From positions 179,380,516-179,444,515 of the forward strand of contig OX465281.1 in NCBI GenBank assembly GCA_949987705.1: DNA of 64,000 nucleotides. Reading direction: 5' to 3'. The notes under the pieces were generated by a model. That model was not told the origin of the DNA. It made no database searches and saw nothing but the letters and a program-made list of their open reading frames with translations. The stretch is from Thereva unica (Eukaryota > Arthropoda > Insecta > Diptera > Therevidae). This document shows positions 22,004 to 33,599 of the stretch, piece after piece; the stretch's first letter is position 1; every line of letters begins with the position of its first letter. The translations under genes were made by a program, and so were the position numbers.

Positions 22004-22721
22004 TATATATCAACCACTTCGCAAATAAATATTAAAAAAAGTGCATTTCATCGCATTAGTTTTCATTATTACTGAACAAATCGCGAAAACCCCCTAAAAA
22101 GGGGCGTTTTTTGCATTTTTAGGGGTGACGCCCTAATTTTAGGACCGCGGGACCTCTATTGTCGTGATCAGCGACCCCAAAAACCTTTAGGGTTCGATTT
22201 TCTTTAAGGTGTTATTATGGAACTATTGTTTATAGTCCATTCAAAACGCAAGGGGGTTTTGAATGGACTATAAACAATAGTATTTTTTACCAACCCGAAG
22301 AGCGATCACAAAAAGTTTGAAACGGTATTTTAATCGTGATCCTTCATAGATTACACTCCTCGAAAAAAATTTCGAATATTGCATTGAGTACAGGGCCAAA
22401 TCAGTATTTGTTTATAAAAAAATGATAAAAATTAGTAACAATAATAAATTATTATGTTGTTCCGCACACTAAAGTAAATCGTATTTATTTCACATCATTT
22501 TCCCAAATTTTCAATAATTTTCATCGTATCGTTTACGAGAAAATAATTTTACAATCAATCGATGCCAAAATATTCAATCCACCATTATTCATAAACAAAT
22601 TAATTTTTTCCAAAAATATTCATGGCGTGACTTGAGCCTACCAAGTAGATTATTTTTTGCAGATTGGTTTTAATTTTGCTTTCAACGTCGAAAATCATGA
22701 GCTCACTTGAGAAATTTCTAC
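22004..22721. other. Unassigned spacer with one perfect hairpin
   Basis: No gene seen. AT-rich sequence with some A/G runs. It contains the perfect 26-bp inverted repeat listed separately. Origin unknown. Confidence 0.6.
22222..22281. repeat. Perfect 26-bp stem hairpin
   Basis: Arms 22222-22247 and 22256-22281 are exact reverse complements (begins ACTATTGTTTATAGTCC), separated by an 8-nt loop GCAAGGGG. Confidence 0.95.

Positions 22722-22763
<42 letters not shown>
22722..22763. repeat. (TA)n array 7
   Basis: TA run just left of hAT-like copy B. Confidence 0.95.
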
Positions 22764-22766
<3 letters not shown>

Positions 22767-23412
22767 GGTGGCCCTTATTTGCAAAAGTGCTTCAATTTTG
22801 GGTCTCACCCCCTAGAAATATGCGAATAGGCAAAACACTAAGAAATTTAAAATTTTAGGCAAATCGGAAAAGATTTAGAGGTCGCTCATGGCGAACGAAA
22901 TCTTAAAAAATGATGATTTTTTACCTTTTTTCACTTTGTTCAACCCTAATTACCATTTTATCAGCCCTGAAAGGGTCAATTAATATTTTTATTCATTCTA
23001 CAGATTATTACCTTTCTAAAATGATCAAAATCATAAAGATCAGTTTACAAATAATAAAGCTATGAAATAAAAAGCACAGTGAAGTCTTTATAAGGAAATA
23101 AAAAAAACTATCAGTTCAAAGAGAAACTGTACTAGGGTCCACTGATCACCACACCCTTTACATAAAGCATTGTGATTTTCTGTTTATCTTTGACCGGGCA
23201 AAGTTCCCATCTTTGTGTACGATCAGTGATCCTCTCTCAACAAACATACTACTACTCCATCCATGTTTTGAAAAAACGCGTGTTTTCATTATTTTTCATA
23301 TATGTATTTAACAACAGTATCATTTGAAACAGCAATATCAATTTTGGAAAGCTGTTATTTCATAATACTGTTTAACATAAATTATAACTGTTTTAAATTT
23401 TTATCAAGTTTG

Positions 23413-23614
23413 AAAATGCATCTGTCAAACACCATTTGCTTTACTGCATTCGAAAATTCAGCCAGATGGTCAGACTTGGCACCACATCATTCCTAAAATC
23501 AATCCGCTGCAGCAGGGAATATATGCCCTACAGCCAATACTGCGATCTGCCTATTCTGCGTAGCTGGCTGAATTTTCGAAAGCAGCCAACGCGAATGATG
23601 TTTGACAGATGCAT
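23413..23614. repeat. ~200-bp imperfect palindrome (copy 2)
   Basis: Counterpart of 1521-1714, at the same relative place in the hAT-like element. Confidence 0.75.
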
Positions 23615-23995
23615 CTGCATTAGTAAATTTTGTGAGACTGCGCTCATTTGCATTTTACTGTGTTAATAATAATATTTTTATACTGCTGTGATTATAATCA
23701 GATAAATAAAAATAATTATGGATATGAAAACTCGATCTCGATCACAAATATACAGTGGCTCAAAGTAAAAATGGAACATGGCAAAAAAAAATCTTCCATG
23801 AGAAAATAATAATTTATTTATATAGTATATTTAATGCTGTCACATTTTCATAAAAGCATTATAAATAAATAGTTAAAAAACAAAATTACTAGATTTCTAT
23901 TCAACGATTTCATTATGAAAAAATAATAAAACTCTGAAAAATAACAAAAACTACCTCAAAGATAAAATGGAACATAATACTGAACTCATTCTTAA

Positions 23996-24433
23996 CCCTT
24001 AGCTGGACCTGGGGGTGCAGGGACACCCCAGGCCTAAAAGAAACCCTTTTTTCGTTATATCAATCTAATAACAATATTTGTGGGAGCATCTAGTGTGTCT
24101 TGAAGGTTGTAAGTTTCACTTGTGTTAGATGGTGTTATGTACAGAGCTTTTACGCCGTTGCGGGTGTCCATACATTCAAAAAACATAGCAGTTTTGATTT
24201 GTTGAAGCAAAATGTAGATTTTTCATGTTTTATCGCACCTTAATTTTTTTTCTTTCGTAGTAAGAAAAAAGTCTCTCAACTATTGGAACATAAAAAAGGT
24301 TGTCAAAGAACTCCACTGATTTTATTAAAAGGTCAATATTGCATATTTTCCGTGGAAATAGTTTTTTTCCGTGGGGTGCGTGGACACCCCATAGGCCAGC
24401 TATGTTACAAAAACGAGGTGGGCCAGCTAAGGG
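23996..24433. mobile_element. piggyBac-type MITE, 438 bp
   Basis: Flanked by TTAA at 23992-23995 and 24434-24437, the piggyBac target site. Inverted ends CCCTTAGCTGG (11 bp exact), with G/C-rich GGTGCAGGGACACCCC and its counterpart GGGGTGCGTGGACACCCC just inside. No gene. Confidence 0.85.
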
Positions 24434-25070
24434 TTAATACTAAATTTACATAAAAGTTTTATGATATAATACTTTGTTGGCAGTCCCTTTTGCCTTTTAA
24501 CTGCTTTAAGGCGATTTGGCATTGATTCGACTAATTTTCGGCAGTATGAAGGCTCAATTTTAGCCCATTCTTCGGTAAGTGCGATTTTTAAAGCATCTCT
24601 ATTAGGTATAGAATAGTTTCTTAACTTCTTCTTTAAATAACTCCATAAATTCTCAATTACATTGAGATCAGAAGACTGGGGTGGTGTTTCTAACACATGA
24701 GGGCACTTATGAATAAGCCAGCTCCTAACATTGTAGGCTATGTGTTTGGGATCATTATCCTGGTAAAAGTAAAAATTGCTCTCTATACCCAATTGCCTTG
24801 CACTCTGCTTCACATTTGATTTTAATATGTTCAAATATGTACATGAACTGATCCATTATTCCTTCAATAAAATGAAGTTTTCCAGCTCCAGCTGCAGACA
24901 TGCAACCCCACACCATCACAGAACCTCCTCCATGTTTAACCGTTGGTTGCAGATTTTTTCCTTTCAGTTCTTCATTAACTCTTCGCTACACATATGATCT
25001 GCCATCTGATTGAAAAACTTTATATTTACTTTCGTCCGTAAATAATACGTTTTTCCAAAAAGAAGTTCAA
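24427..25070 (-). pseudogene. Tc1 transposase fragment (DD34E)
   Basis: Minus-strand remnants from about 25070: FTDESKY (first Asp), then a region with [19 protein letters not shown], then after stops [13 protein letters not shown] (second Asp) and LNVIENLWSYLKKKL (Glu, 34 residues between). The tail has the Tc1 C-terminal motif VESMPNRLKAVKRQKG. The DNA-binding N-terminus is gone. The last residues before 24427 are MITE sequence. Confidence 0.88.
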
Positions 25071-25249
25071 AAATATATTTAATGGTTTCATAAAACTTAA
25101 TTAAGCGTTTTCTAAACCTTAAACCTTTATCAGTTTGTTCCATTTTAACTTTGAGCCACTGTATTTAGTTGGAACTGAGTTCTCACAGATTCTTGGAGCA
25201 AAATTGCCTTCAATTGTCGGTTTTTTTTTATAACCACAACATTGCAAAT

Positions 25250-27501
25250 ATGACAATACATGAAAGTGCTAGATTAGCTATACGCGAAACGTCTGTATTT
25301 TGGATAAAATGCAGAATTCCTATTAGAGATGAGCAACATTGTATAGCAAAACTTGAAAAAATATACCAGGATTGGATATTAATATCTAAAAACAAAGGTC
25401 GTCGAAATCCTGGACAAATTGCTAGAGAAAAAACATTTATTGAAAGTTTAGATAAATTATTCGATATTGCTAAGACAGATGCTTTAGACACAATGAAGGA
25501 TGAAGCTGACAAACAATTTTTAATAAACCAACGAAAGGAAGGTCGTCCAGGTACCATAATGGGTGTACATTTGAAAGCACTGCAACAAGCAAAACGAAAA
25601 TCAGAGAGTCGTGAATCAGAAGAAGCAAGAAGGGAAAAAGTTGCACGACGTACAGAAATAGAAATGGAAGTAGTTAATTCACAAGGTAGATGTATAATAA
25701 AATTTAATAATTGATAGTGCATTTTCCTGCAATGTGATTTCATTTTGTAGATTTGTCATTTAGTTCCGCAAGTGAAATGGAAGGAAAACAGCACTCGCAA
25801 GACGATAGTACTGATACTGATACAAATTTAGTTGTGGCTTCTACTAGTAAAACAAGTCGAATGATAACAAGAAAAAAAAAACAAGGATTCTTTCTGAAAG
25901 AGTTTTAAGTGCTTTTGATAAATATAAAGTGAGTGATCGTGGAATAATGCACATTACAACAGCACTACTTGAGGCACTAAATATTGATACAGAAAACATT
26001 ATCTTAAATCATACAACAAAAAAGAGCTACAGAAATAAAAAATAATTTTATGTAAGGTACAGTTAAAAAACGTATGTAGTACATAAATAATGTTTCATAA
26101 TATTGTTTTTAGACTCAGCACGGCGTTTTGCACTGGGATGGCAAACTTCTTCCAGATATATCAGGAAAAGTTAAAGTGGATAGGTTACCTGTTTACGTTA
26201 GTGATTTAAATGGTGAGCAATTACTTGGTGTTCCAAAATTATCATTTTCAACAGGAATAGAAATAGCTGATGCTATTTATGAATTATTAATAGATTGGAA
26301 TGTGGATGAAAATATTGTCGCTTGTTGTTTTGATACCACTGCGTCAAATACTGGAAAACTTAATGGAGCGTGCACATTATTAGAACAAAAATTAGAAAAA
26401 TCTTTACTGTATTTACCGTGTCGCCATCATATTTATGAACTAGTCCTGCGAAGTGTATTTGAAAAAGAATTTCCTGGTACCTCTGGTAAAGATGTTCCAT
26501 TATTCAAGAGATTGGAATTATATTGGAAGGATATAAACAAAAATGAGTATAAAACATTGTTGGAAAATGACAAATTGAGAGAAATTCTAATTGACATAAA
26601 AGATGAGTTAACCGATTTTTGCAACGAACAATTAAAGAAACCAATTTGCAGAGATGACTATCGAGAATTATTAGAGTTAACCACAATTGCTTTGGGGTCA
26701 AGTTCTATAGTCAAATTTCGTTATCCAGGTCCAATGCATCATGCTCGTTGGATGTCAAAAGCGCTTTATTGTATAAAAATATATTTATTCAGAGATCAGT
26801 TTAAATTAACTGTTTTAGAAGAAACAAAATTAGCTAATATTTGTGCTTTTATTATTCGCTTTTACGTAAAGGCTTGGTTTAAATGTCCCATAGCGCCAGA
26901 AGCAGCATACCAGGACTATTGTTTCTTACAAAATATGTATGAATATCGAAATGTTAATCCAAAAATTTCACAAATTGCTATTAAGAAAATGAGTTAGCAG
27001 ACGAAAACGTTGGATTATCAGAAACAGAAAATGAGTGACAGATTGAAACATTTTATTACCACTGATGAAAAAGATGAAGATCATGATGTCTATGACGATA
27101 ACGATGCTGAGCTAGATGACGTATCTAGAGAAACAGTTAAACGTATTCCTTTAAAGCTTGAAGAAATTGAGGAATTTTTAGAAAAACCGTTTGAGTATTT
27201 CATAACGATGAACACATTGGATTTTTTTCAACGGTTTAATGTTTCGACGGACTTCTTAGATCTCCCACCAGATAGATGGAGTTATAATATTAATTATAAT
27301 CAAGCATTCACACTTCTCCATGAATTAAGAACTGTTAACGACACAGCTGAAAGAGGCGTGAAGTTATTCGAAGAATATAATAAAGTATTGAGTAAAGACG
27401 AACAAAATAAACAATACTTATTACAAATTATAATTGATTACAAAAAAAGATTTCCGACTTACACTAAAACAGCGTTATTAAAGCAAACACTGCCTGAGTA
27501 A
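25250..27501 (+). pseudogene. hAT-like transposase of copy B, several exons, broken
   Basis: Likely moves the hAT-like family. Segment 1 (25250-25685, MTIHESARLAIRETSVFW) ends at a GTAGAT donor; a 65-nt intron to TTTTGTAG (25750) joins in frame to segment 2, which carries a polar stretch and then shifts frame in a 10-A run near 25872-25881. Segment 3 (26113-26997) begins after TTTTTAG and has the family core HWDGKLLPDISGKVKVDRLP, CFDTTASNTGKLNGA, LPCRHHIYELVL and PGPMHHARWMSKALYC. After a deletion, segment 4 (27010-27501) has DFFQRFNVSTDFLDLPPDRW and TAERGVKLFEEYN. A large conserved block between segments 3 and 4 seems missing. The family is widespread as uncharacterised insect transposon protein; assignment to hAT is inference. 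Confidence 0.8.
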
Positions 27502-28217
27502 TTTCAATTTTAATAATTTTGTTTGTATTGTCAATATTACACTTTTGAAGTACAGTTTATACCTTTTATTAGCTATAATATTCGTCGTACAAAAACGTTA
27601 TAGCCCATTTGGAACAGGTAAATTTTCATAGAATAGGTTAACTATGTTAAATTAGATTTCTTAAATTTATGTTGTTGTTTCAACTGATATTATTGTTAAA
27701 TATTATTAAAATGATAAAAACACGCTTTTTTAAAACACGCATGGATGTAATGGAGTCCCGTGTAGTATATTTGTTGAGAGAGGATCACTGATCGTACACA
27801 AAGATGGGAACTTTGCCCGGTCAAAGTTGAACAGAAAAGCACAATGCTTTATGTGAAGGTTGTGGTGATCAGTGCACCCTAGTACAGAAGTAATCGTTTT
27901 TTATATTTTCTTAAAAAGTATTTTATCTGTCGTTTTTATTTCATAGCTTTATTATTTGTAAACTGATTTTTATGATTTTGACCATTTTAGAAAGGTAATA
28001 ATAATAATAATTAGAATATATGAAAAATATATACTGACTCTTTCAGGGCTGATAAAATGGTAACCAGAGCTGAACAAACTGAAAAAAGGTAAAAAATCAT
28101 CATTTTTTAAGATTTCGTTCGCCATGAGCGACCTCTAAATCTTTTCCGATTTGCCTAAAATTTTAAATTTCTTAGTTTTTTGCCTATTCGCATATTTCTA
28201 GGGGGTGAGACTTAGAA

Positions 28218-28218
28218 T

Positions 28219-28276
<58 letters not shown>
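28218..28276. repeat. (TA)n array 8
   Basis: TA run between hAT-like copy B and the 3' end of Helitron 2. Confidence 0.95.
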
Positions 28277-28277
<1 letters not shown>

Positions 28278-28619
28278 TAGCATAAAACCCGCGTGCCTTG
28301 CAACGCCTTTAAAAACTGTTTATTATGTGCAATGTTTTCCTTAAAAAAAACCAACAAAAAAGTCAGCTGTTATTATCCCTAAAAAGGGTTTATTATAGTG
28401 CATTTTTTTAATAAATATGGTCAACAAATTACTGCGAATATCACCTCTCCTCAACAAATCTGCAAGTTTTAAAGTAGATTGGCATGTATATGTCATCAAG
28501 AAAAGTGACATTTTAGGGTTTGACGAACGTTCGTTAAGTTTGTTCGCCTATTTACGTGGATGTAAGAAATTATAAAGCAATCACAAATGAATATTAAATA
28601 AAGTGAATTTCGAGTCATT

Positions 28620-30030
28620 CATTTCTACGTGATTATAGGGATGCACTGTCAAAATTTCAGCCCTTCAGCTTCAGAGGTTTGGGTTAACCCCATTTCATCC
28701 CCTTAGGGGATGAATTTCGAGTACTCGCCTCTTAGTGGATGTCCATGTCATTATAGGGATGCACTGTCCAAATTTCAACCCTGTAGTTCCAGTAGTTTGG
28801 TAAACCAAATTTTACCCCTTTAGGGGATGAATTTCGAAAAATCGCTTCTTAGTAAATGTCCACGCATTGTCAAAATTTCAGCCGTTTAGCTCCAGCGGTT
28901 TGGCTTAACCCCATTTAACCCCCTTAGGGGATAAATTTCAATCGTCCCTAAGTGGATGCCCACGTCATTGTAGTGATGCACGGTCAAAATTAGAGCCCTC
29001 CAACTTCAGCGGTGTGGGTTAATCCCATTTCACCCCATTAAGGGATAAATTTCGAAAAATCGCTTCTTAGTGGATGTCCACGTCATTAAGGGGATGAACT
29101 GTCAAAATTTCAGCCCTATAGCTCCAGCGGTTTGGATAAACCCCATTTCACCCCCTTAGGGGATGAATTTCGAAAAATCGCTTTATAGTGGATGTCCACT
29201 CCATTATAGAGATGCACTGTCCAAATTTCAGCCCTATAGCTTTAGCGGTTTGTAAAAACCTCATTTCACACCCTTAGGGGATGAATTTCGAAAAATCGCT
29301 CTTTAGTGGATGTAAACGTCATTATAGGGATGCACTGTCAAAATTTCAGCCGTATAGCTTTAGGGGTTTGTATAAACCCCATTTCACACCCTTAGGGGAT
29401 GAATTTCGAAAAATCGCTCTTTAGTGGATGTCCACGTCATTATAGGGATGCACTGTTAAAATTTCAATTCTATAGCTCCAGCGGTTTGGATAAACCCTAT
29501 TTCACCCCCTTAAGGGATGAATTTCGAAAAATTGCTTTATAGTGGATGTCCACGCCATTATAGAGATGCACTGTCAAAATTTCAGCCGTATAGCTCCAAC
29601 GGTTTGGATAAACCCCATTTCACCCCCTTAGGGAATGAATTTCGAAAAATCGCTTTTTAGTGGATGTAAACGTCATTATAGGCATGCACTGTCAAACTTT
29701 CAGCCCTATAGCTCCAGCGGTTTGGGTAAACCCGCTTAGGGGATGAATTTCGAAAAATCGCTTCTTAGTGGATGTCCACGCCATTATAGGGATGCACTGT
29801 CAAAATTTCAGCCCTATAGCTCCAACGGTTTGGATAAACCCCATTTCACCCCCTTAGGGGATGAATTTCGAAAAATCGTTTTTTAGTGGATGTAAACGTC
29901 ATTATAGGGATGCACTGCCCAAATTTCAGCCCTATAGCTCCAGCGGTTTGGATAAACCCCATTTCACCCCCTTAGGGGATGAATTTCGAAAAATCGCTTT
30001 TTAGTGGATGTCCACGCCATTATAGGGATG
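28620..30030 (-). repeat. ~119-bp minisatellite of Helitron 2
   Basis: About twelve units of the same family as 20180-21640, in the opposite direction, for example TTTCGAAAAATCGC, TAGTGGATGTCCACG and TTTCAGCCCTATAGCTCC. The unit broken at 30030 resumes at 32096. Confidence 0.93.
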
Positions 30031-32095
30031 TAGTTCAGTCAATCTGGCGAAAAAAAAGGCGTCTGCTTGCAAAATCAAACAATTGGATGAAACTTGGTGG
30101 AGTAGGTAGGAAGTGATGTTAGAAAGTGACCTTGCTGAAGGCCGCCTGATACTCGTGTGCGTTTTTGAAAAAACTCAAAAAAACTTCAAAAAATATTTTG
30201 AAATGGATTTATCTCGAAAACTAAGGATCTTACAAACAAATGTTTCAAATAAAAAATGTAGAGGACATCGTTATCTACATTTTTTGTCATTGGTGCAACA
30301 TTGTACAACAAAAAGTGTGCGCAGTAGGTGGCGCTAAAGTGCTCAAAAAAGGGGTTTTCACCCTTTTCACCCTTAAATTTTATTTTTTCAGCTACAATCC
30401 AAATGGGAAAATTGTTCCTTTCAAAATTACGAACAACTTTTATTTAAACATTTTTTTCATACGACTTACCGTTTCAGAGCAGCAGCTTGATGAAGTATGG
30501 AAATCCCAATATTATGCTTGCACAAAGTATAAAGACAAGCAAAGTGCATATAAAAGATGTAAATTTTTGTTTATAACAAATAAATATTAGTTTGAAGTAT
30601 TAAAATTAGACATTTATAATACGTTTTCTATCATTTACGTTTCAAAGTTATAGTGTAGTGAAATGCTGCGTGAACAGCGCACAGGTATACAATGAAATGC
30701 ATAACGGTATATGTGAGTGGTCCCATTGGGACTTTCTCTGGCAGTTTCGGCATAGTTCTAACAAAAGGGCCGATTTAGTTAGCTGCCCTATTCTTCGAGA
30801 AACGTACATTTTTCAGTTGCAACGTGACTTTCGGACGATGACGAGTTGGACTTTCCCTCCCAAGTAGTACACTTTCATCCAAGGTCATATTCGCAAAAAT
30901 CCAGTGATAGACAATCCAACGGAAGTACATCTTCGGAAAGCAACAGCAGCGGATCTCCACAACAAGAACCACCACCGAAGAGACTACGCAGCTCACGCAA
31001 CAAATAAATCAACACTCTGCCGTTGAATTGCCACAAATCGTCGTTAAAATGTCAGTTCTCCATATGTGTTTGTCAATTAATCGCAACAAGTCAAAAATGA
31101 CGTGTCCTAATTTACGAGTGAAATAGTTGTACCATTCCATGTTTTCTATTTGCTGACACAATTTGAGGTTAGATAGATGACGCTTGCAGCAGCAACAGCA
31201 GAGAGTTAACACTTGTTCCTAGAATAGCATAGGTGTTTGTATATTGTCACATAAAATGAATACATGTACATTATAAAAGAAATGTAAGCTTATTTACCAA
31301 TACAATTGTGGACCTCCATTAGATTATTTTGTCGACCTAATCCAAATTTCTCAAAGACTTGATGGCAATTTGTAACTGTAAAATTTTCAATGCATTATTT
31401 TATACTATACTTTCTTTGTAAAAAATAATAATTTCACAAAAGATTCAACTACTTTGAATATTTCATATAAAAGTATAAAAAATACGGATTATACATTTCT
31501 AATTTTGATAATTATTAAAAAAATTATTTGTTATAAACATTATTAATTGTTACATTCAAAGTTAAACAAAAATGACATCTTTTATATGCACTTTGCTTGT
31601 CTTTATACTTTGTGCAAGCATAATATTGGGATTTCCATACTTCATCAAGCTGCTGCTCTGAAACGGTAAGTCGTATGAAAAAAATGTTTAAATAAAAGTT
31701 GTTCGTAATTTTGAAAGGAACAATTTTCCCATTTGGATTGTAGCTGAAAAAATAAAATTTAAGGGTGAAAAGGGTGAAAAACCCTTTTTTGAGCACTTTA
31801 GCGCCACCTACTGCGCACACTTTTTGTTGTACAATGTTGCACCAATGACAAAAAATGTAGATAACGATGTCCTCTACATTTTTTATTTGAAACATTTGTT
31901 TGTAAGATCCTTAGTTTTCGAGATAAATCCATTTCAAAATATTTTTTGAAGTTTTTTTGAGTTTTTTCAAAAACGCACACGAGTATCAGGCGGCCTTCAG
32001 CAAGGTCACTTTCTAACATCACTTCCTACCTACTCCACCAAGTTTCATCCAATTGTTTGATTTTGCAAGATCCATTTGCCAGATTGACTGAACTA
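30031..32095. mobile_element. 2.07-kb foldback element in the minisatellite
   Basis: Ends TAGTTCAGTCAATCTGG and its exact complement, flanked by ATG on both sides (30028-30030 and 32096-32098), which repairs the interrupted satellite unit. Arms of ~550 bp (30031-30590 and about 31540-32095) are nearly identical. The middle 0.95 kb is single-copy here and includes a possible captured coding fragment. Superfamily unclear; a 3-bp target duplication is seen in PIF/Harbinger and CACTA groups. Confidence 0.88.
30800..31006 (+). pseudogene. Possible captured host-gene fragment (last exon)
   Basis: From 30834 the plus strand reads a 57-codon open end: acidic DDDELDFPSQVVHF, then serine/asparagine-rich SNGSTSSESNSSGSP, then PPPKRLRSSRNK and TAA at 31004-31006. 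PPPKRLR resembles a nuclear localisation signal. A good splice acceptor (ACATTTTTCAG, about 30811-30821) lies just upstream, but a stop or frameshift separates it from the open part. The composition looks like the tail of a real nuclear protein rather than transposon sequence. I do not recognise the gene; it may be chance. Confidence 0.4.
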
Positions 32096-32389
32096 ATGCA
32101 CAGTCAAAATTTCAGCCCTTTAGCTCTAGCGGTTTAAGTTAGGCGTTGTCTGTCAGTCAGTTACTTTTTATACAATAGAAAAAAATCCCCTTGCAACTTA
32201 TTGAACCCCATTTCACCCCCTTCAACCCTTTTGTTCTCCATAAAAAGTAGCCTATGTCCGTCTCCAAGGTCTAAACTATGTCTGTTGCAAATTTCATCAA
32301 AATCGGTTTAGTGGTTTAGGCGTGAAAGCGTAACAGACAGACAGACAGACAGACAGACAGTTACTTTCGCATTTATAATATTAGTAAGG

Positions 32390-32390
<1 letters not shown>

Positions 32391-32448
<58 letters not shown>
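32391..32448. repeat. (TA)n array 9
   Basis: TA run with one CA interruption between the 5' end of Helitron 2 and palindrome copy 2. Confidence 0.95.
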
Positions 32449-32451
<3 letters not shown>

Positions 32452-33465
32452 GGTGTCCCACATAAACTTACAAAGCGGCCGGCTGTGGATAGGTCTTGGA
32501 TAGACGAACAAAAAATCGTATGGGTGGGGGGGGGGGAAATCCTAACGGTTTAGCCGCTAGGGCGTTTTGAAGTTTTTTTGCTAGAGTTTTACATATCACC
32601 CTATATTTTTGTAACCGTATAACCTATTGTCAAGGTTTTGGTACCAGTGCACGCAGAATTCCTCCACCTTTCTACAACGGTAAAAATAATGGTCCTATCT
32701 TATAAACTTTTGGAGTTATGAGTCCCCAAAGTCAAAATTTTGTATTTTTTTCACTAAAATTTCAACTAAAACCACCTTTTTCTCCAAAAAATACGTGATA
32801 AACCTTAATTTTTTTTTCCAAAATTAAAAAGTTTGGACAATTTCCTATAAATAATGTATTACAAGTTTTATTCTAGGGCCTTTACTTTAGAAGTTATAAG
32901 CAATTTTAAAGTTAATATTGGCCTTTTTCGATGCTTATTTGGCACTTTTCGACAAAGTTCAGATGGAAAAGTACTAAAAAAGGACGAAATAGAGCCAATT
33001 TCAACATTAAAAATGCTTATAACTTCAAAAATAGAAGCTGCGGCGTAAAAGTTGTAATACATTATTTATAGGAAATTGTCCAAACTTTTTAATTTTGGAA
33101 AAAAAAATTTAGGTTTATCACGTATTTTTTGGAGAAAAAGGTGGTTTTAGTTGAAATTTTGGTGAAAAAAATACAAAATTTTGACTTTGGCGACTCATAA
33201 CTCCAAAAGTTTATAAGATAGGACCATTATTTTTACCGTTGTAGAAAGGTGGAGGAATTCTACGTGCACTGGTATCAAAACCTTGACAATAGGTTATACG
33301 GTTACAAAAATATAGGGTGATATGTAAAACTCTAGCACAAAAACTTCAAAACGCCCTAGCGGCTAAACCGTAACGATTTCCCCCCCCCACCCATACGATT
33401 TTTTGTTCGTCTATCCAAGACCTAACCGCAGCTGGCCGCTTTGTAAGTTTATGTGGGACACCCTG
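32449..33465. mobile_element. 1.0-kb palindromic element, copy 2
   Basis: Same family as 17212-18246: ends CAGGGTGTCCCACATAAAC, arms of ~500 bp meeting near 32960, flanked by TA. The inner block ends read CACCCTATA here, one base from the CACCCTGTA of copy 1. No gene. Confidence 0.92.
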
Positions 33466-33471
33466 TATATA

Positions 33472-33503
<32 letters not shown>

Positions 33504-33524
33504 CACATATATATATATATATAT
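33466..33524. repeat. (TA)n array 10
   Basis: TA run with CA steps between palindrome copy 2 and Helitron 3. Confidence 0.95.
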
Positions 33525-33599
33525 GACTTAATATTTTTCGAGATATGAATTTTACACAGATGAAATGCCTCAAAGAACATGGGTCTTGCGTCGGCCGCC

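Larger units (their letters stand above)
23753..25161 (-). mobile_element. Tc1-like transposon nested in hAT-like copy B
   Basis: Ends CAGTGGCTCAAAGTAAAAAT and AACTTTGAGCCACTG, flanked by TA on both sides. A broken DD34E transposase lies on the minus strand. A piggyBac-type MITE interrupts its 3' part. Confidence 0.92.
22764..28217 (+). mobile_element. hAT-like DNA transposon copy B, host of two nested insertions
   Basis: Left end TAGGGTGGCCCTTATTTGC, the same type as the other two hAT-like elements. Inverted repeats of about 550 bp pair 22764-23340 with 27690-28217; the right end has lost its outermost ~25 bp, so no target duplication can be tested. A multi-exon, broken transposase lies on the plus strand. 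A Tc1 element (23753-25161) sits in the left part, and a piggyBac-type MITE sits inside that. Confidence 0.85.
28277..32390 (-). mobile_element. Helitron 2, non-autonomous, both ends present
   Basis: Minus orientation. The 5' end at 32390 reads TCCTTACTAATATTATAAAT, followed by a GTCTGT tandem run (32340-32360); the 3' end is CTAG at 28280-28277, preceded by GCGT-TGCAAGGC-ACGC, a small hairpin. It lies between A and T as expected. The body is the ~119-bp minisatellite, interrupted by a 2-kb foldback element. No Rep/helicase. Confidence 0.9.

Noticed and set aside
25228..25743. 171-codon minus-strand frame
   Set aside because: Antisense of the first exon of the hAT-like transposase, which has family-like composition on the plus strand.
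30113..30590. 74- and 116-codon frames, mirrored at 31524-32022
   Set aside because: Copies in the two arms of the foldback element with no domain features.
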